Shown piece by piece: positions 1 to 6,752 of a DNA stretch of 11,010 nt. Under the pieces are notes generated by a model. It had not been told where the DNA came from and made no database searches. It saw only the letters and a list, made by a program, of their open reading frames with translations. Each line of letters starts with the position of its first letter. The stretch's first letter is position 1. The DNA lies in NCBI GenBank assembly GCA_904501665.1, contig CAJGBT010000030.1, positions 1 to 11,010 on the forward strand, read 5' to 3'. A program made the translations under genes and the position numbers. This DNA comes from an uncultured Bacilli bacterium. GTDB taxonomy: Bacteria; Bacillota_I; Bacilli_A; Mycoplasmatales; Mycoplasmoidaceae.

Positions 1-234
1 ATTTAACATTCCACCAAAAAATCTTAAACTAGAATCTGGTGAATCTGAAGCTGATATAATTCCGCTTCTTCTATCTTCAGGAATCTCATCACCTAGTGAA
101 TAACCTAATATATGGTGAAAAAAACTATTATTACTTCCTCACGGACGAAAACCATGATTAAAAATTTCCTCTGGCGGTCTAGAATCAATCCGATATATAA
201 GTTTTGGACACCCAAATTCATTTCTATTTGGCAT
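1..234 (-). CDS. CARDS/pertussis-S1-like ADP-ribosyltransferase toxin, N-terminal part (continues off left edge)
   Basis: The 78 visible codons encode the start of a mono-ADP-ribosyltransferase of the pertussis toxin S1/CARDS family, which transfers ADP-ribose from NAD to host proteins. The protein begins MPN, as I recall CARDS toxin of M. pneumoniae does. It then has IYRIDSRPPEEIFNHGF, the family's NAD-binding arginine block with the key Arg at residue 15. FFHHIL follows, with the second conserved His at residue 41. Next is SASDSPDSSLRFFG (61-74), which sits where the family has an STS motif; here the Thr is Ala. The catalytic Glu and any C-terminal receptor-binding domain lie outside the window. 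Trp32 is TGA-coded. The start is fixed by the shared MPN. No Shine-Dalgarno is seen, and a TATAAT lies so close (complement of 244-249) that the mRNA may be nearly leaderless. No signal peptide is visible. Family call is firm; activity is unproven. Confidence 0.88.
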
Positions 235-243
235 AATAAACTT

Positions 244-249
244 ATTATA
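244..249 (-). promoter_or_regulatory. Candidate -10 box for the toxin-like gene
   Basis: On the minus strand this reads TATAAT, ending 9 bases before the ATG at 234. Transcription would start about at 237, giving a nearly leaderless mRNA, which fits the absence of a Shine-Dalgarno. No convincing -35 lies at the expected distance. In DNA this AT-rich a lone TATAAT is weak evidence. Confidence 0.35.
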
Positions 250-351
250 TTTTAATAAACTTGATTTTAATATTAATTATGTCCAAGTGTTTTTTAAATT
301 TTTGATCTTTTAATCTTCAATAAATGAAATTATGTTTAAAATCCATATTGG

Positions 352-378
352 TCCCCCAATAATGTTGGAGGGATTTTT
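352..378 (+). terminator. Terminator-like hairpin, part of an IS-end-like remnant
   Basis: The stem pairs CCCCCAA (353-359) with TTGGAGGG (365-372) around the loop TAATG. It has one C/A mismatch and is followed by TTTTT (374-378). This is the only G+C-rich hairpin between the toxin-like gene and the ABC operon. It would stop plus-strand transcription before the promoter at about 431-458. Its sequence also resembles the hairpin at the insertion-sequence end near 9925-9956, so it may be a mobile-element relic rather than a native terminator. Confidence 0.45.
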
Positions 379-417
379 ATTGCACAGTTTAATTTTATAT
401 GTAGTTAAAAGAGATAG
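353..417 (-). repeat. Inverted partial copy of the IS end at about 9895-9956
   Basis: Read on the minus strand, this stretch and the plus strand at about 9895-9956 share the same order of blocks. These are a T-rich CTTTTAACT/CTTTTTGAACT block, AAAATTAA, a CAATAAAAA run, an ATCCC(T/A)CC stem half, and a loop closed by TTGG or ATTGG. The likeness covers roughly 60 bases and then fades. The simplest reading is that both are the same terminus of one insertion-sequence family, here without any transposase next to it. I aligned it by eye; an unrelated shared terminator type is possible. Confidence 0.45.
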
Positions 418-430
418 GTTTCAAAACAAG

Positions 431-458
431 TTAAAACAAAGCAAATATAAACTATAAT
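431..458 (+). promoter_or_regulatory. Candidate promoter of the ABC exporter operon
   Basis: A perfect TATAAT lies at 453-458, with a poor -35-like TTAAAA at 431-436, spacing 16. It is 39 bases upstream of the permease ATG at 498. The base composition lowers the weight of this match. Confidence 0.4.
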
Positions 459-497
459 TTATATGATAAAATATGATAGTTTTATTTAAATTAAATT

Positions 498-1745
498 ATG
501 GAAAATAAAAATCAAGTAAGTTTTTGAAAACCAATTTGTTCAATGTTATCATTTTCATCAAATATAACATTTAAAAAAGTTTCTACATGAATTTTATTAG
601 TTATTTCAAGTTTATTAATTTTTTTCATAACATTACTTCCAATATTTTTTGGTAAAAATGCAGATGCTTATATTTACAGATCTTATGCTGAATCAATAAC
701 ATTTTATTGTCTAATTGTTATTTCAATTACAACAGGAATTCAAGGAGTTTTAAGAGGTTTAAGTATCTTTAAAGATTCAGAAAAACAGGGGATTGAAATT
801 ATTTTAGTTTCAAAACCGATAACTAGAACTCAAGTATTGATCTCAAGATTTACATTCCTAATTGGTTTTTCGTTATTTATTGGTCTAATCAATATGATAT
901 TAGTAATTATTGCAATGGCTATTGTGGGCTTTTGAGCTTATAGCAATATAGGATTAGTTATTGGTGGCACATTTGGATGTAGTATCCTTTCTTTTTTAAT
1001 TATGGCTTTAATTGCTATTACAATTGCTATCCTTAGTCCAGGAAAGTTAAGTAGCATTCTTCCTTTTGTTATTTTATTTTTAAGTTCAATGGTTACAATT
1101 GTTATGGGTTCCTTAGGACCTATTTTACCAAAACAATTAGATACTTTAAAAAAGCAAGTCATTCAAAAATTAAATCAAAATATTAAAAATGATCCAAATA
1201 AATATCAAGACAATAATAGCGGACGAACAATTAAGTCATTTATTAATCGTCCATTTAATAATTTTTTTACACTAATAACAGATAAAAGTTTAAATACTTT
1301 TATTGCTATTGATCCAAATGTTTATCTTGATTGTAACTACAATGATAATCAAGGATATAGCCAAGGTTCTATTAGATTAGATGAAAATGTTACATTATTA
1401 AGTGACATTAAATCATTTGTTAATTCTATATCATCTATACCAGCTAGTGGTTTAGTTGCTATTAACTATTTAAATCCTATTTCTGCTTTGACATCTATTG
1501 GTGGTGGTACATCAGGAATATCAGCATTATCATTCCAACCAAATGATATTTCATATAACTTTAATGTATTAAATATCAAAGAACAGCAACCAATAACATC
1601 TAATGGTACAAAATATGATAATGTATGAAGTTTTAATGTTAGTCAAACAGATCCCTCATGAGCTGTTGCCTTAGTTTGAATTAGTATATTATTGATTCTT
1701 TCAGGAATAAACATCATTAACTATAATAGAAAGGATTTTAAATAA
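498..1745 (+). CDS. ABC-2 type exporter permease with a large extracytoplasmic loop
   Basis: This 415-residue membrane subunit probably moves its substrate outward using the ATPase encoded next. With TGA read as Trp it runs unbroken from ATG 498 to TAA 1743. Six hydrophobic segments are visible at about 30-52, 66-86, 112-140, 150-178, 185-207 and 388-407. Between segments 2 and 3 lies the ABC-2 family's charged coupling region (KDSEKQGIEIILVSKPITRT), typical of permeases that contact the ATPase. Residues about 211-387 form one long polar, Asn/Ser-rich loop, probably outside the cell and unusually large for this family. The C-terminus NYNRKDFK is basic and cytoplasmic. Its TAA is directly followed by the ATPase ATG, so the two genes are almost certainly co-transcribed and translationally coupled. 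No Shine-Dalgarno is evident. The substrate cannot be told from the sequence. Confidence 0.85.
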
Positions 1746-2657
1746 ATGGAAAACAATAAAATTGAATTTTATATTGATGAATTAATTTCAAAATTTACAA
1801 ATGAAGAAATTACTAAAAAAGAATTTAAAGATCAATTAATTTGTTTAGTTAATGATAAGCATATAAGTTTAAAACCAACTAAAAAAATAATTCAAAATAA
1901 TGTAAAAATTGAAGGAAATCCTTTAGTTGAAATCAAAAATTTAACTAAACAATATAAAGGCAGAAAGCAACAAGCCATTAGCAATATAAGTTTCAACATT
2001 TATCCTGGTCAATTTCATGCATTTATTGGTGCTAATGGAGCAGGTAAAACGACTACTATTAAATCTATTATTAGTGCTTACTCGAAATACAAATACACAG
2101 GTGAAATTAAAATAAATGGATATTATAACTACACTTCAGAAGGCAAAAGTTTGTTAGGATATATTCCTGAGGAAGCAAAATTTCCTAAAAAAATGTCTAC
2201 CAAAACATATTTAATGAATATGGCTAATCTATCAGGATTATCTAAGTCTGAAGCTAAACAAAAGGTAAATTCAATTATTAATAATTTAGGGATTAATGAA
2301 TTATCTAATAAATGTCCTGAAAGCTTTTCATCAGGACAAAAGAAGAAAATTCTTTTAGCACAAGCGTTGATTCACAATCCAAAAGTATTAATCATGGATG
2401 AACCTGCTGCTAATCTTGATCCCTTAGCTAGAAATGAATTATTTGATAATTTATTAAAATTACAACAAGAAGGGAAAGCTATTTTTTTATCTTCACATAT
2501 TTTAGATGAAGTCGGTAAATATGCTACCTATGTAACCATTTTAGATGGTGGAAAAATTGTCTATGATGGTACAGTCAATAATCATCAAAATCTAAATGAT
2601 TTGTATCGAAAGTATGTTAAATTAGGTTCAACTGATAATAGTACTAATAACAATTAA
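1746..2657 (+). CDS. ABC transporter ATP-binding protein, partner of the upstream permease
   Basis: This 303-residue ATPase powers the exporter formed with the preceding permease. All nucleotide-binding motifs are intact: Walker A GANGAGKT (95-102), the GYIPEE segment (138-143) in the Q-loop place with Glu as in DrrA-like exporters, signature SFSSGQKKK (193-201), Walker B VLIMDEP (214-220), D-loop NLDP, and switch His251 in SSHILDE. About 58 residues precede the usual start of the ATPase domain (VEIKNLTKQY, 61-70). This extension is charged, looks helical (EEITKKEFKDQ) and is absent from minimal family members, so it may dock on the permease or regulate it. The gene contains no TGA codon. Start ATG 1746 abuts the permease stop. 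Subfamily resembles DrrA/CcmA-type exporters; substrate unknown. Confidence 0.93.
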   Translation: MENNKIEFYIDELISKFTNEEITKKEFKDQLICLVNDKHISLKPTKKIIQNNVKIEGNPLVEIKNLTKQYKGRKQQAISNISFNIYPGQFHAFIGANGAGKTTTIKSIISAYSKYKYTGEIKINGYYNYTSEGKSLLGYIPEEAKFPKKMSTKTYLMNMANLSGLSKSEAKQKVNSIINNLGINELSNKCPESFSSGQKKKILLAQALIHNPKVLIMDEPAANLDPLARNELFDNLLKLQQEGKAIFLSSHILDEVGKYATYVTILDGGKIVYDGTVNNHQNLNDLYRKYVKLGSTDNSTNNN

Positions 2658-2706
2658 ACAATATAATTTTTTGCATTTTAAAAAAATATTTTAAAATATT
2701 TAATAG

Positions 2707-2734
2707 TTGATATTTTTAGAGGGGTCAATAGAAT
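2707..2734 (+). promoter_or_regulatory. Candidate promoter of the acidic hypothetical gene
   Basis: TTGATA (2707-2712) and TAGAAT (2729-2734) each match the sigma-70 consensus at five of six positions and are 16 bases apart. The spacer contains the conspicuous AGAGGGG (2718-2724), which therefore need not be a ribosome site. Transcription would begin near 2741, leaving a leader of about 25-40 bases. The short hairpin ATAAGC-TAA-GCTTAT (2740-2754) would sit at its 5' end; it could equally be a weak end for the ABC operon. Confidence 0.4.
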
Positions 2735-2766
2735 ATTACATAAGCTAAGCTTATTTATATTTAAAA

Positions 2767-3672
2767 TTGACTATAAAATATATGGGAAGATTCTTAAATT
2801 TTTTAATAAAAGCAAAGTATAAGAAGTTTTATACATCTTTTTTTGAACAATGTACTAATCATTCGCTTAAAGAAAATCAAAGCACAAAACATGACGATGA
2901 CTTTTATAATGATGATGAACTAGAATTCAATGAAAGCTCTGAAGATCAAGATTATTTTATAGAAGATGACAAATGAGATGACAATTATAGTCATGATCAA
3001 GAATCATTAGAAAAGCGATTTCTTGATAAGCAATTTTATCAATCAAAACCATTTCAAGTAGAAGAAAATGGTAAAATTTATTTTGAAAAAAACAATAAAA
3101 TAGATTGAATAGCTAGGATATATTATGATCAAAAATATTTAGACTATGTTCATAGTCCTTTAGGTTCATTCGAGATAAGTATTAATGTTTTTGGTAATAA
3201 AATTGCACTTTATGCATGCGAATGTAAAACTAAATTTTTGTTTATTTATGCCACTGAATTAAAAACAAAGGCTACAATATTTAATATATTAGTAGCTTTT
3301 AATATTTTCTTTACCTTTATTAAGAAAAATAATTTACCCCTACTAGATATATATTTAGAGCGAAATGATACATACTTAGCTTTTGATTTATTAAGTAATC
3401 TTGATTTTAGAGATTTGCTTAATCGACATCTTGACTTTGAAAATTTATTTGTTATTAAATCTAATGATTTTATTAGTTTAAAAAAGCATCAAATTCATTC
3501 ATTAAATGTTTTGTTAATTCAAGATATGTGATCAATATCCAATTATTGAAATATTTTTAATAACTCAAAATTTGAATACAAGGACACAAATAATACAACT
3601 GTTATTTACACTTCGCCAATAAACTATATTAGAAAATTATTAAAAGAAAATAATGCAATTAATCAGTGGTAG
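2767..3672 (+). CDS. Hypothetical protein with acidic low-complexity segment
   Basis: I do not recognise this protein. With TGA as Trp it runs from TTG 2767 (301 residues), or from ATG 2782 (296 residues), to TAG 3670. Neither start has a Shine-Dalgarno; the ATG is the more conventional choice. The first 25 or so residues are basic and aromatic (FLNFLIKAKYKKFY). Residues about 42-85 are strongly acidic (DDDFYNDDELEF, SSEDQDYFIEDDKW). The remainder looks like a folded domain with a Cys pair in YACECK, followed by a hydrophobic stretch around FNILVAFNIFFTFI that may be a buried helix rather than a membrane span. There is no signal peptide, so a cytoplasmic location is likely. It ends NQW with a rare TGG Trp codon. 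It converges on and overlaps the minus-strand gene by 14 bases. Confidence 0.75.
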
Positions 3673-4255
3673 AAGATTGACTAATAGCATTATCTTTTTT
3701 CTTGTTATGATTATCTATTTTTTTAGTAAAAGCATCATATTTACTAAAAATTTTAATCCCTATTTTTTCAAAGTATCCTTTTTTTCATAATAAATTAACA
3801 ATAAAGACAATTAAGATAAAAACCATTAAAACAATTGTTATACTAATAAACATTCACATCCCAATATCATAAAGTTGTTTCATTGTTATGCTATTTAAAA
3901 TATATAGTTGTGTAGGAGTTTTTTCATTAGCTACAAATGATTTATTTAAAGCTTCAACAAAATCATTTCAAGAATAATCCTTTCCAAGTCAATTCTCAAT
4001 AGCTCAATATCCATTTAAATTTAAATCAAATGTTTTATTACCAAGATTTTCTAGTGTTTCTGGATTAAAATTAGTGACATTGTTAATAAACCCAATACCA
4101 CCTAAAAGAAATAAAACTAAACCAATAGTAAAAATAATCCCACATGTAAATAAGAAAATAAAAAGAAAAACATCCCAAGAAGATGTCCATGTTTTCTTAG
4201 TAATCTCTTTACTTTTTTGATAAATATAATTTAGATTAGAATAACTATTTTCCAT
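3659..4255 (-). CDS. Small hypothetical membrane protein
   Basis: Reading TGA as Trp gives 198 residues from ATG 4255 to TAA 3659. I do not recognise the family. After a polar N-terminus (1-27) comes a long hydrophobic region, VFLFIFLFTCGIIFTIGLV continuing to about residue 57, long enough for one extended span or two close ones. Residues about 58-133 are polar with several Trp. A second clear membrane helix follows at about 134-157 (MFISITIVLMVFILIVFIVN). A basic tail (WKKGYFEKIGIKIF, then KKIDNHNKKK) is typical of a cytoplasmic end. There is no lipobox. The arrangement would place the polar middle outside the cell. It is transcribed divergently from proS, with only 40 bases between the starts, and converges on the preceding hypothetical gene. 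Confidence 0.78.
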
Positions 4256-4260
4256 ATCTT

Positions 4261-4295
4261 AATAATAATTATTTTATAATAATTAATTAGATAAT
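4261..4295. promoter_or_regulatory. Divergent promoter gap between the small membrane protein and proS
   Basis: The 40 bases between the two start codons are entirely A+T-rich. On the plus strand a TATAAT lies at 4275-4280, which would start transcription about 9 bases before the proS ATG. On the minus strand the same stretch offers TATAAA-like boxes. No good -35 is visible for either gene. Both messages would have very short leaders. The exact boxes cannot be fixed in this composition. Confidence 0.35.
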
Positions 4296-5717
4296 ATGAT
4301 GTTTAAGTTAGAAAAAATAACTAAAAGAGATGAGAATTTTGCTGAATGATACACTAGTGTTATTCAAAATGCTCAATTATGTGTCTATGGTCCTATTAAA
4401 GGAACAATTATTTATCAACCAAATGTTTGATCTATATGGGAATCAATTAGAACTTACTTAGATCATGAATTTAAAAAAAATGGTGTCCAAAATTTAGCAA
4501 TGCCTATTTTAATTCCTAAAAGTGAGTTTGCTAAGGAAAAAGAACACTTAAAAGGATTTGCACCTGAATGTTTTATGGTAAATCAAATTGGCAATAAAAA
4601 ATTAGATGACCCATATATTATTCGTCCAACAAGTGAAATTCTTTTTTGTAATTATTTTGCTTATGTTACTTCAAGCTATAAAAATCTACCTATTAAAGTT
4701 AACCAATGATGCTCAGTGATGCGAGCGGAAAAAACAACTAAACCCTTTTTAAGGAATAGTGAATTTCATTGACAGGAATTACATGCAATTTTTGCTGATG
4801 TTAAAAGCGGATTAACATTTACTAAAAAAATAATTGATATTTATGAAAAAATGCTTAATGACTTTTTGTGCATTCCTGTTATTAAAGGAGAAAAAACAAT
4901 TGGGGAAAGATTTGCTGGTGCTGAAACAACATATACCATTGAAGCTTTAATGCAAGATGGACAAATGTTACAATGTGGCACAAGCCATTATTTAGGTCAA
5001 AATTTTTCTAAAATTTATGATATTAAATTTCAAAATAAGAATAATACTTTTGATTATGCCTATCAAATGTCAGCTGGGGTTTCTACCCGTTTGCTTGGCG
5101 CCATCATTATGGTTCATGGCGATGATAATGGCTTAGTTTTACCACCAGCACTAGCTCCAATCCAAATTAAAATTAATGTTTTAGGCTTAGAAAAAGAACC
5201 TCAAATAAAAGAATATTTAGAAAGCATAACAACCAAACTTAAAAAATATCGTCTTAAAGTTGATGATACAGAACACGGATTAGGATATAAATTATCAGAA
5301 GGAGAAGTACAAGGAATTCCAATTCAAATTATTTTAGGAAAGGAAACAATTACTGATAATCAAGTTACATATATTAGACGAGATAATTTACAAAAACTAA
5401 AATGCCCCCTTGTTAATATTAATCAAATCATTGAAAAGGAATTGGAAGAATATAAAAAAAGCATTTATCAACGAGCAATTAATCAACTACAAGATTCAAT
5501 TACTTGAGTTAATTCCGTTACAGAATTGCAACAGGCAGTAGCTAATAAAAAAATAGCAAAAGCTTATTGAGCTGGTACAATTGACGATGAAAAAAAGATT
5601 AAAGAACTAACAGGAGCATCTGCTAGATGTATTATAGATACCAATGCTAAAGAATCAAAATGCTTTTTAACTAAGAAAAAGACAACATCAGTTGTTATTT
5701 TCGGAAGAGCTTATTAA
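4296..5717 (+). CDS. proS: Prolyl-tRNA synthetase, archaeal/eukaryotic type
   Basis: This class II synthetase charges tRNA-Pro with proline in the cytoplasm. The reading frame (TGA = Trp) gives 473 residues, the usual size for the short ProRS type that lacks the bacterial editing insertion. Visible motifs are RPTSE at about 110-114, motif 2 around VMRAEKTTKPFLRNSEFHWQ (141 onward), GTSHYLGQNF, and motif 3 around GVSTRLLGA through HGDDNGLVLPPALAP (about 262-288). The anticodon-binding domain follows. The protein ends GRAY, the C-terminal Tyr typical of the archaeal/eukaryotic type that mycoplasmas carry. In the C-terminal domain only two Cys remain (ARCIID and SKCFL), so the metal-binding set of some relatives appears incomplete. 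Two tandem ATGs (4296, 4299) are possible starts. It is followed 4 bases later by the ParA-like gene. Confidence 0.95.
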
Positions 5718-5721
5718 AAAT

Positions 5722-6495
5722 ATGAGTTGTCATATAATCACTTTTTTTTCAGTTAAGGGTGGTGTGGGTAAAACCACATCATGTGCTAATATTGGTTTAG
5801 TTCTAGGGAAAATGAATATTAAAACATTAATAATTGATATGGACCCCATCGGCTCATTATCAAGTAATTTCCTATTATCTAACATCAATGGTTCTAAACA
5901 ATTATTAGAAAATAAAATCACTAGTTTTCAGGATGTAGTTTTTAAAAACGTCTTCAACAATATTGATGTTATTCCAACAACCATTGATTTAAGTTTTATG
6001 TTTATGGACAACGATATTTTAAAATATGAGGAAAACTTAAAAGAAAATATTAAAAAATTAAAGGAAAAATATGACATCATTTTAATTGATGTTGCTTCCA
6101 GTTGAAGCAATTTAAATAGAATGGTGTTATCAATTACTGATTCATTGCTATTACCTATTTTATGTACCCCATATGCTATTGATACTATTTCCAAAATCTT
6201 AAATATTATTAGAAATATTCAAATTGAAAGAAATCCTAACTTAAAAATTGCTGGTGTTTTTATTAATATGTTTGATAAAAGAAAAAAAGATTCAATGGTT
6301 TATTTATCTGAATTAGCAAAAATTTTTGGAAATAACCTATATGATTCTATTATTCCTAATGATATCTCGATTACAAAGTTGCAAAAAAACAACAAATTTG
6401 TTGTTGAATCATCAGCTTGGACTCCATCAGCCATTAAATTTAGTGAATTAACCAAAGAAATTTATCAAAAATTAAAAAAACACAAATCAGAGTAG
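5722..6495 (+). CDS. ParA/Soj-like P-loop ATPase (solitary)
   Basis: This 257-residue protein belongs to the ParA/MinD ATPases, which form ATP-dependent dimers that position DNA or large complexes. The deviant Walker A is intact (KGGVGKTT, 12-19, with the signature Lys12 and Lys17). Walker A' is LIIDMDPIGS (36-45), where the usual Gln of DPQG is Ile. The Walker B strand is ILIDVASS (120-127), where most relatives have a Pro after Asp. Residue 128 is a TGA-coded Trp, so a standard-code reading would split the gene there. A C-terminal segment AWTPSAIKFSELTKEI matches the usual end of ParA proteins. No DNA-binding N-terminal domain and no parB are seen nearby. ATG 5722 lies 4 bases after the proS stop; GGAAGAG (5703-5709) inside proS may serve as ribosome site. 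Role in chromosome partition is possible but unproven. Confidence 0.9.
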
Positions 6496-6658
6496 ATATT
6501 ATTATATTTATTTTGAGTTATATATTTTCATAATATATTAGGTATTAATTTAACAGTACACACAATTTGTGATAAGTTAGTAGTTATTATTAAATCATAA
6601 TATGACATAGTCAACACCACTATTTTTAAATGTTGTTTAATAAAAAAAACAATTTTTT

Positions 6659-6680
6659 AAATTAATACTAATATTAATTT
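6659..6680. repeat. AT-only palindrome upstream of the surface-protein promoter
   Basis: AAATTAATA and TATTAATTT form a perfect 9-base inverted repeat around CTAA, ending 14 bases before the -35 box. It could be an operator or a weak end for the proS-parA transcript. In DNA of this composition it may also be chance. A near copy of one arm with its flank (ATATTAGGTATTAATTTAA, 6535-6553) occurs about 100 bases upstream. Confidence 0.3.
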
Positions 6681-6694
6681 GTTATATTTAAGCA

Positions 6695-6723
6695 TTGCTT
6701 TTACTGTTTTTTTATAGTACAAT
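6695..6723 (+). promoter_or_regulatory. Strong promoter of the surface-protein gene
   Basis: TTGCTT (6695-6700) and TACAAT (6718-6723) are exactly 17 bases apart, the optimum for a sigma-70-type promoter. The first base of the message would be near 6730, giving a leader of about 23 bases with an excellent ribosome site. The spacer holds a run of seven T (6707-6713). Confidence 0.65.
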
Positions 6724-6741
6724 ATATTAAATATTTTTTAT

Positions 6742-6747
6742 GGAGGG
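6742..6747 (+). promoter_or_regulatory. Strong Shine-Dalgarno for the surface-protein gene
   Basis: GGAGGG lies 5 bases before ATG 6753. It is the only strong ribosome site in the window; most other genes here lack one. It fixes the start and suggests high expression. Confidence 0.85.
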
Positions 6748-6752
6748 AAAAT

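Noticed and set aside
938..1162. Minus-strand open frame opposite the permease
   Set aside because: It lies wholly inside the well-supported permease and has no motif of its own.
2718..2724. AGAGGGG as a Shine-Dalgarno
   Set aside because: No usable start codon follows at the right distance; the only frame there closes within six codons. It lies in the spacer of a better-supported promoter.
5730..6194. Two minus-strand open frames opposite the ParA-like gene
   Set aside because: They are shadows of a gene with intact Walker motifs on the plus strand.
6520..6538. ATATATT/AATATAT hairpin after the ParA-like gene as a terminator
   Set aside because: The stem has no G-C pairs and no T run follows; such palindromes are expected by chance here.
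6535..6675. Inverted repeat pair as an invertible promoter switch of the kind described in M. penetrans
   Set aside because: The arms (6535-6553 and about 6657-6675) are AT-only and imperfect, and the likely promoter at 6695-6723 lies outside the segment they bound.
6496..6752. parS site or CIRCE element near the ParA-like gene
   Set aside because: No sequence resembling the parS 16-mer or the paired CIRCE arms was found; CACAATTTGTG (about 6562-6572) is too short to interpret.
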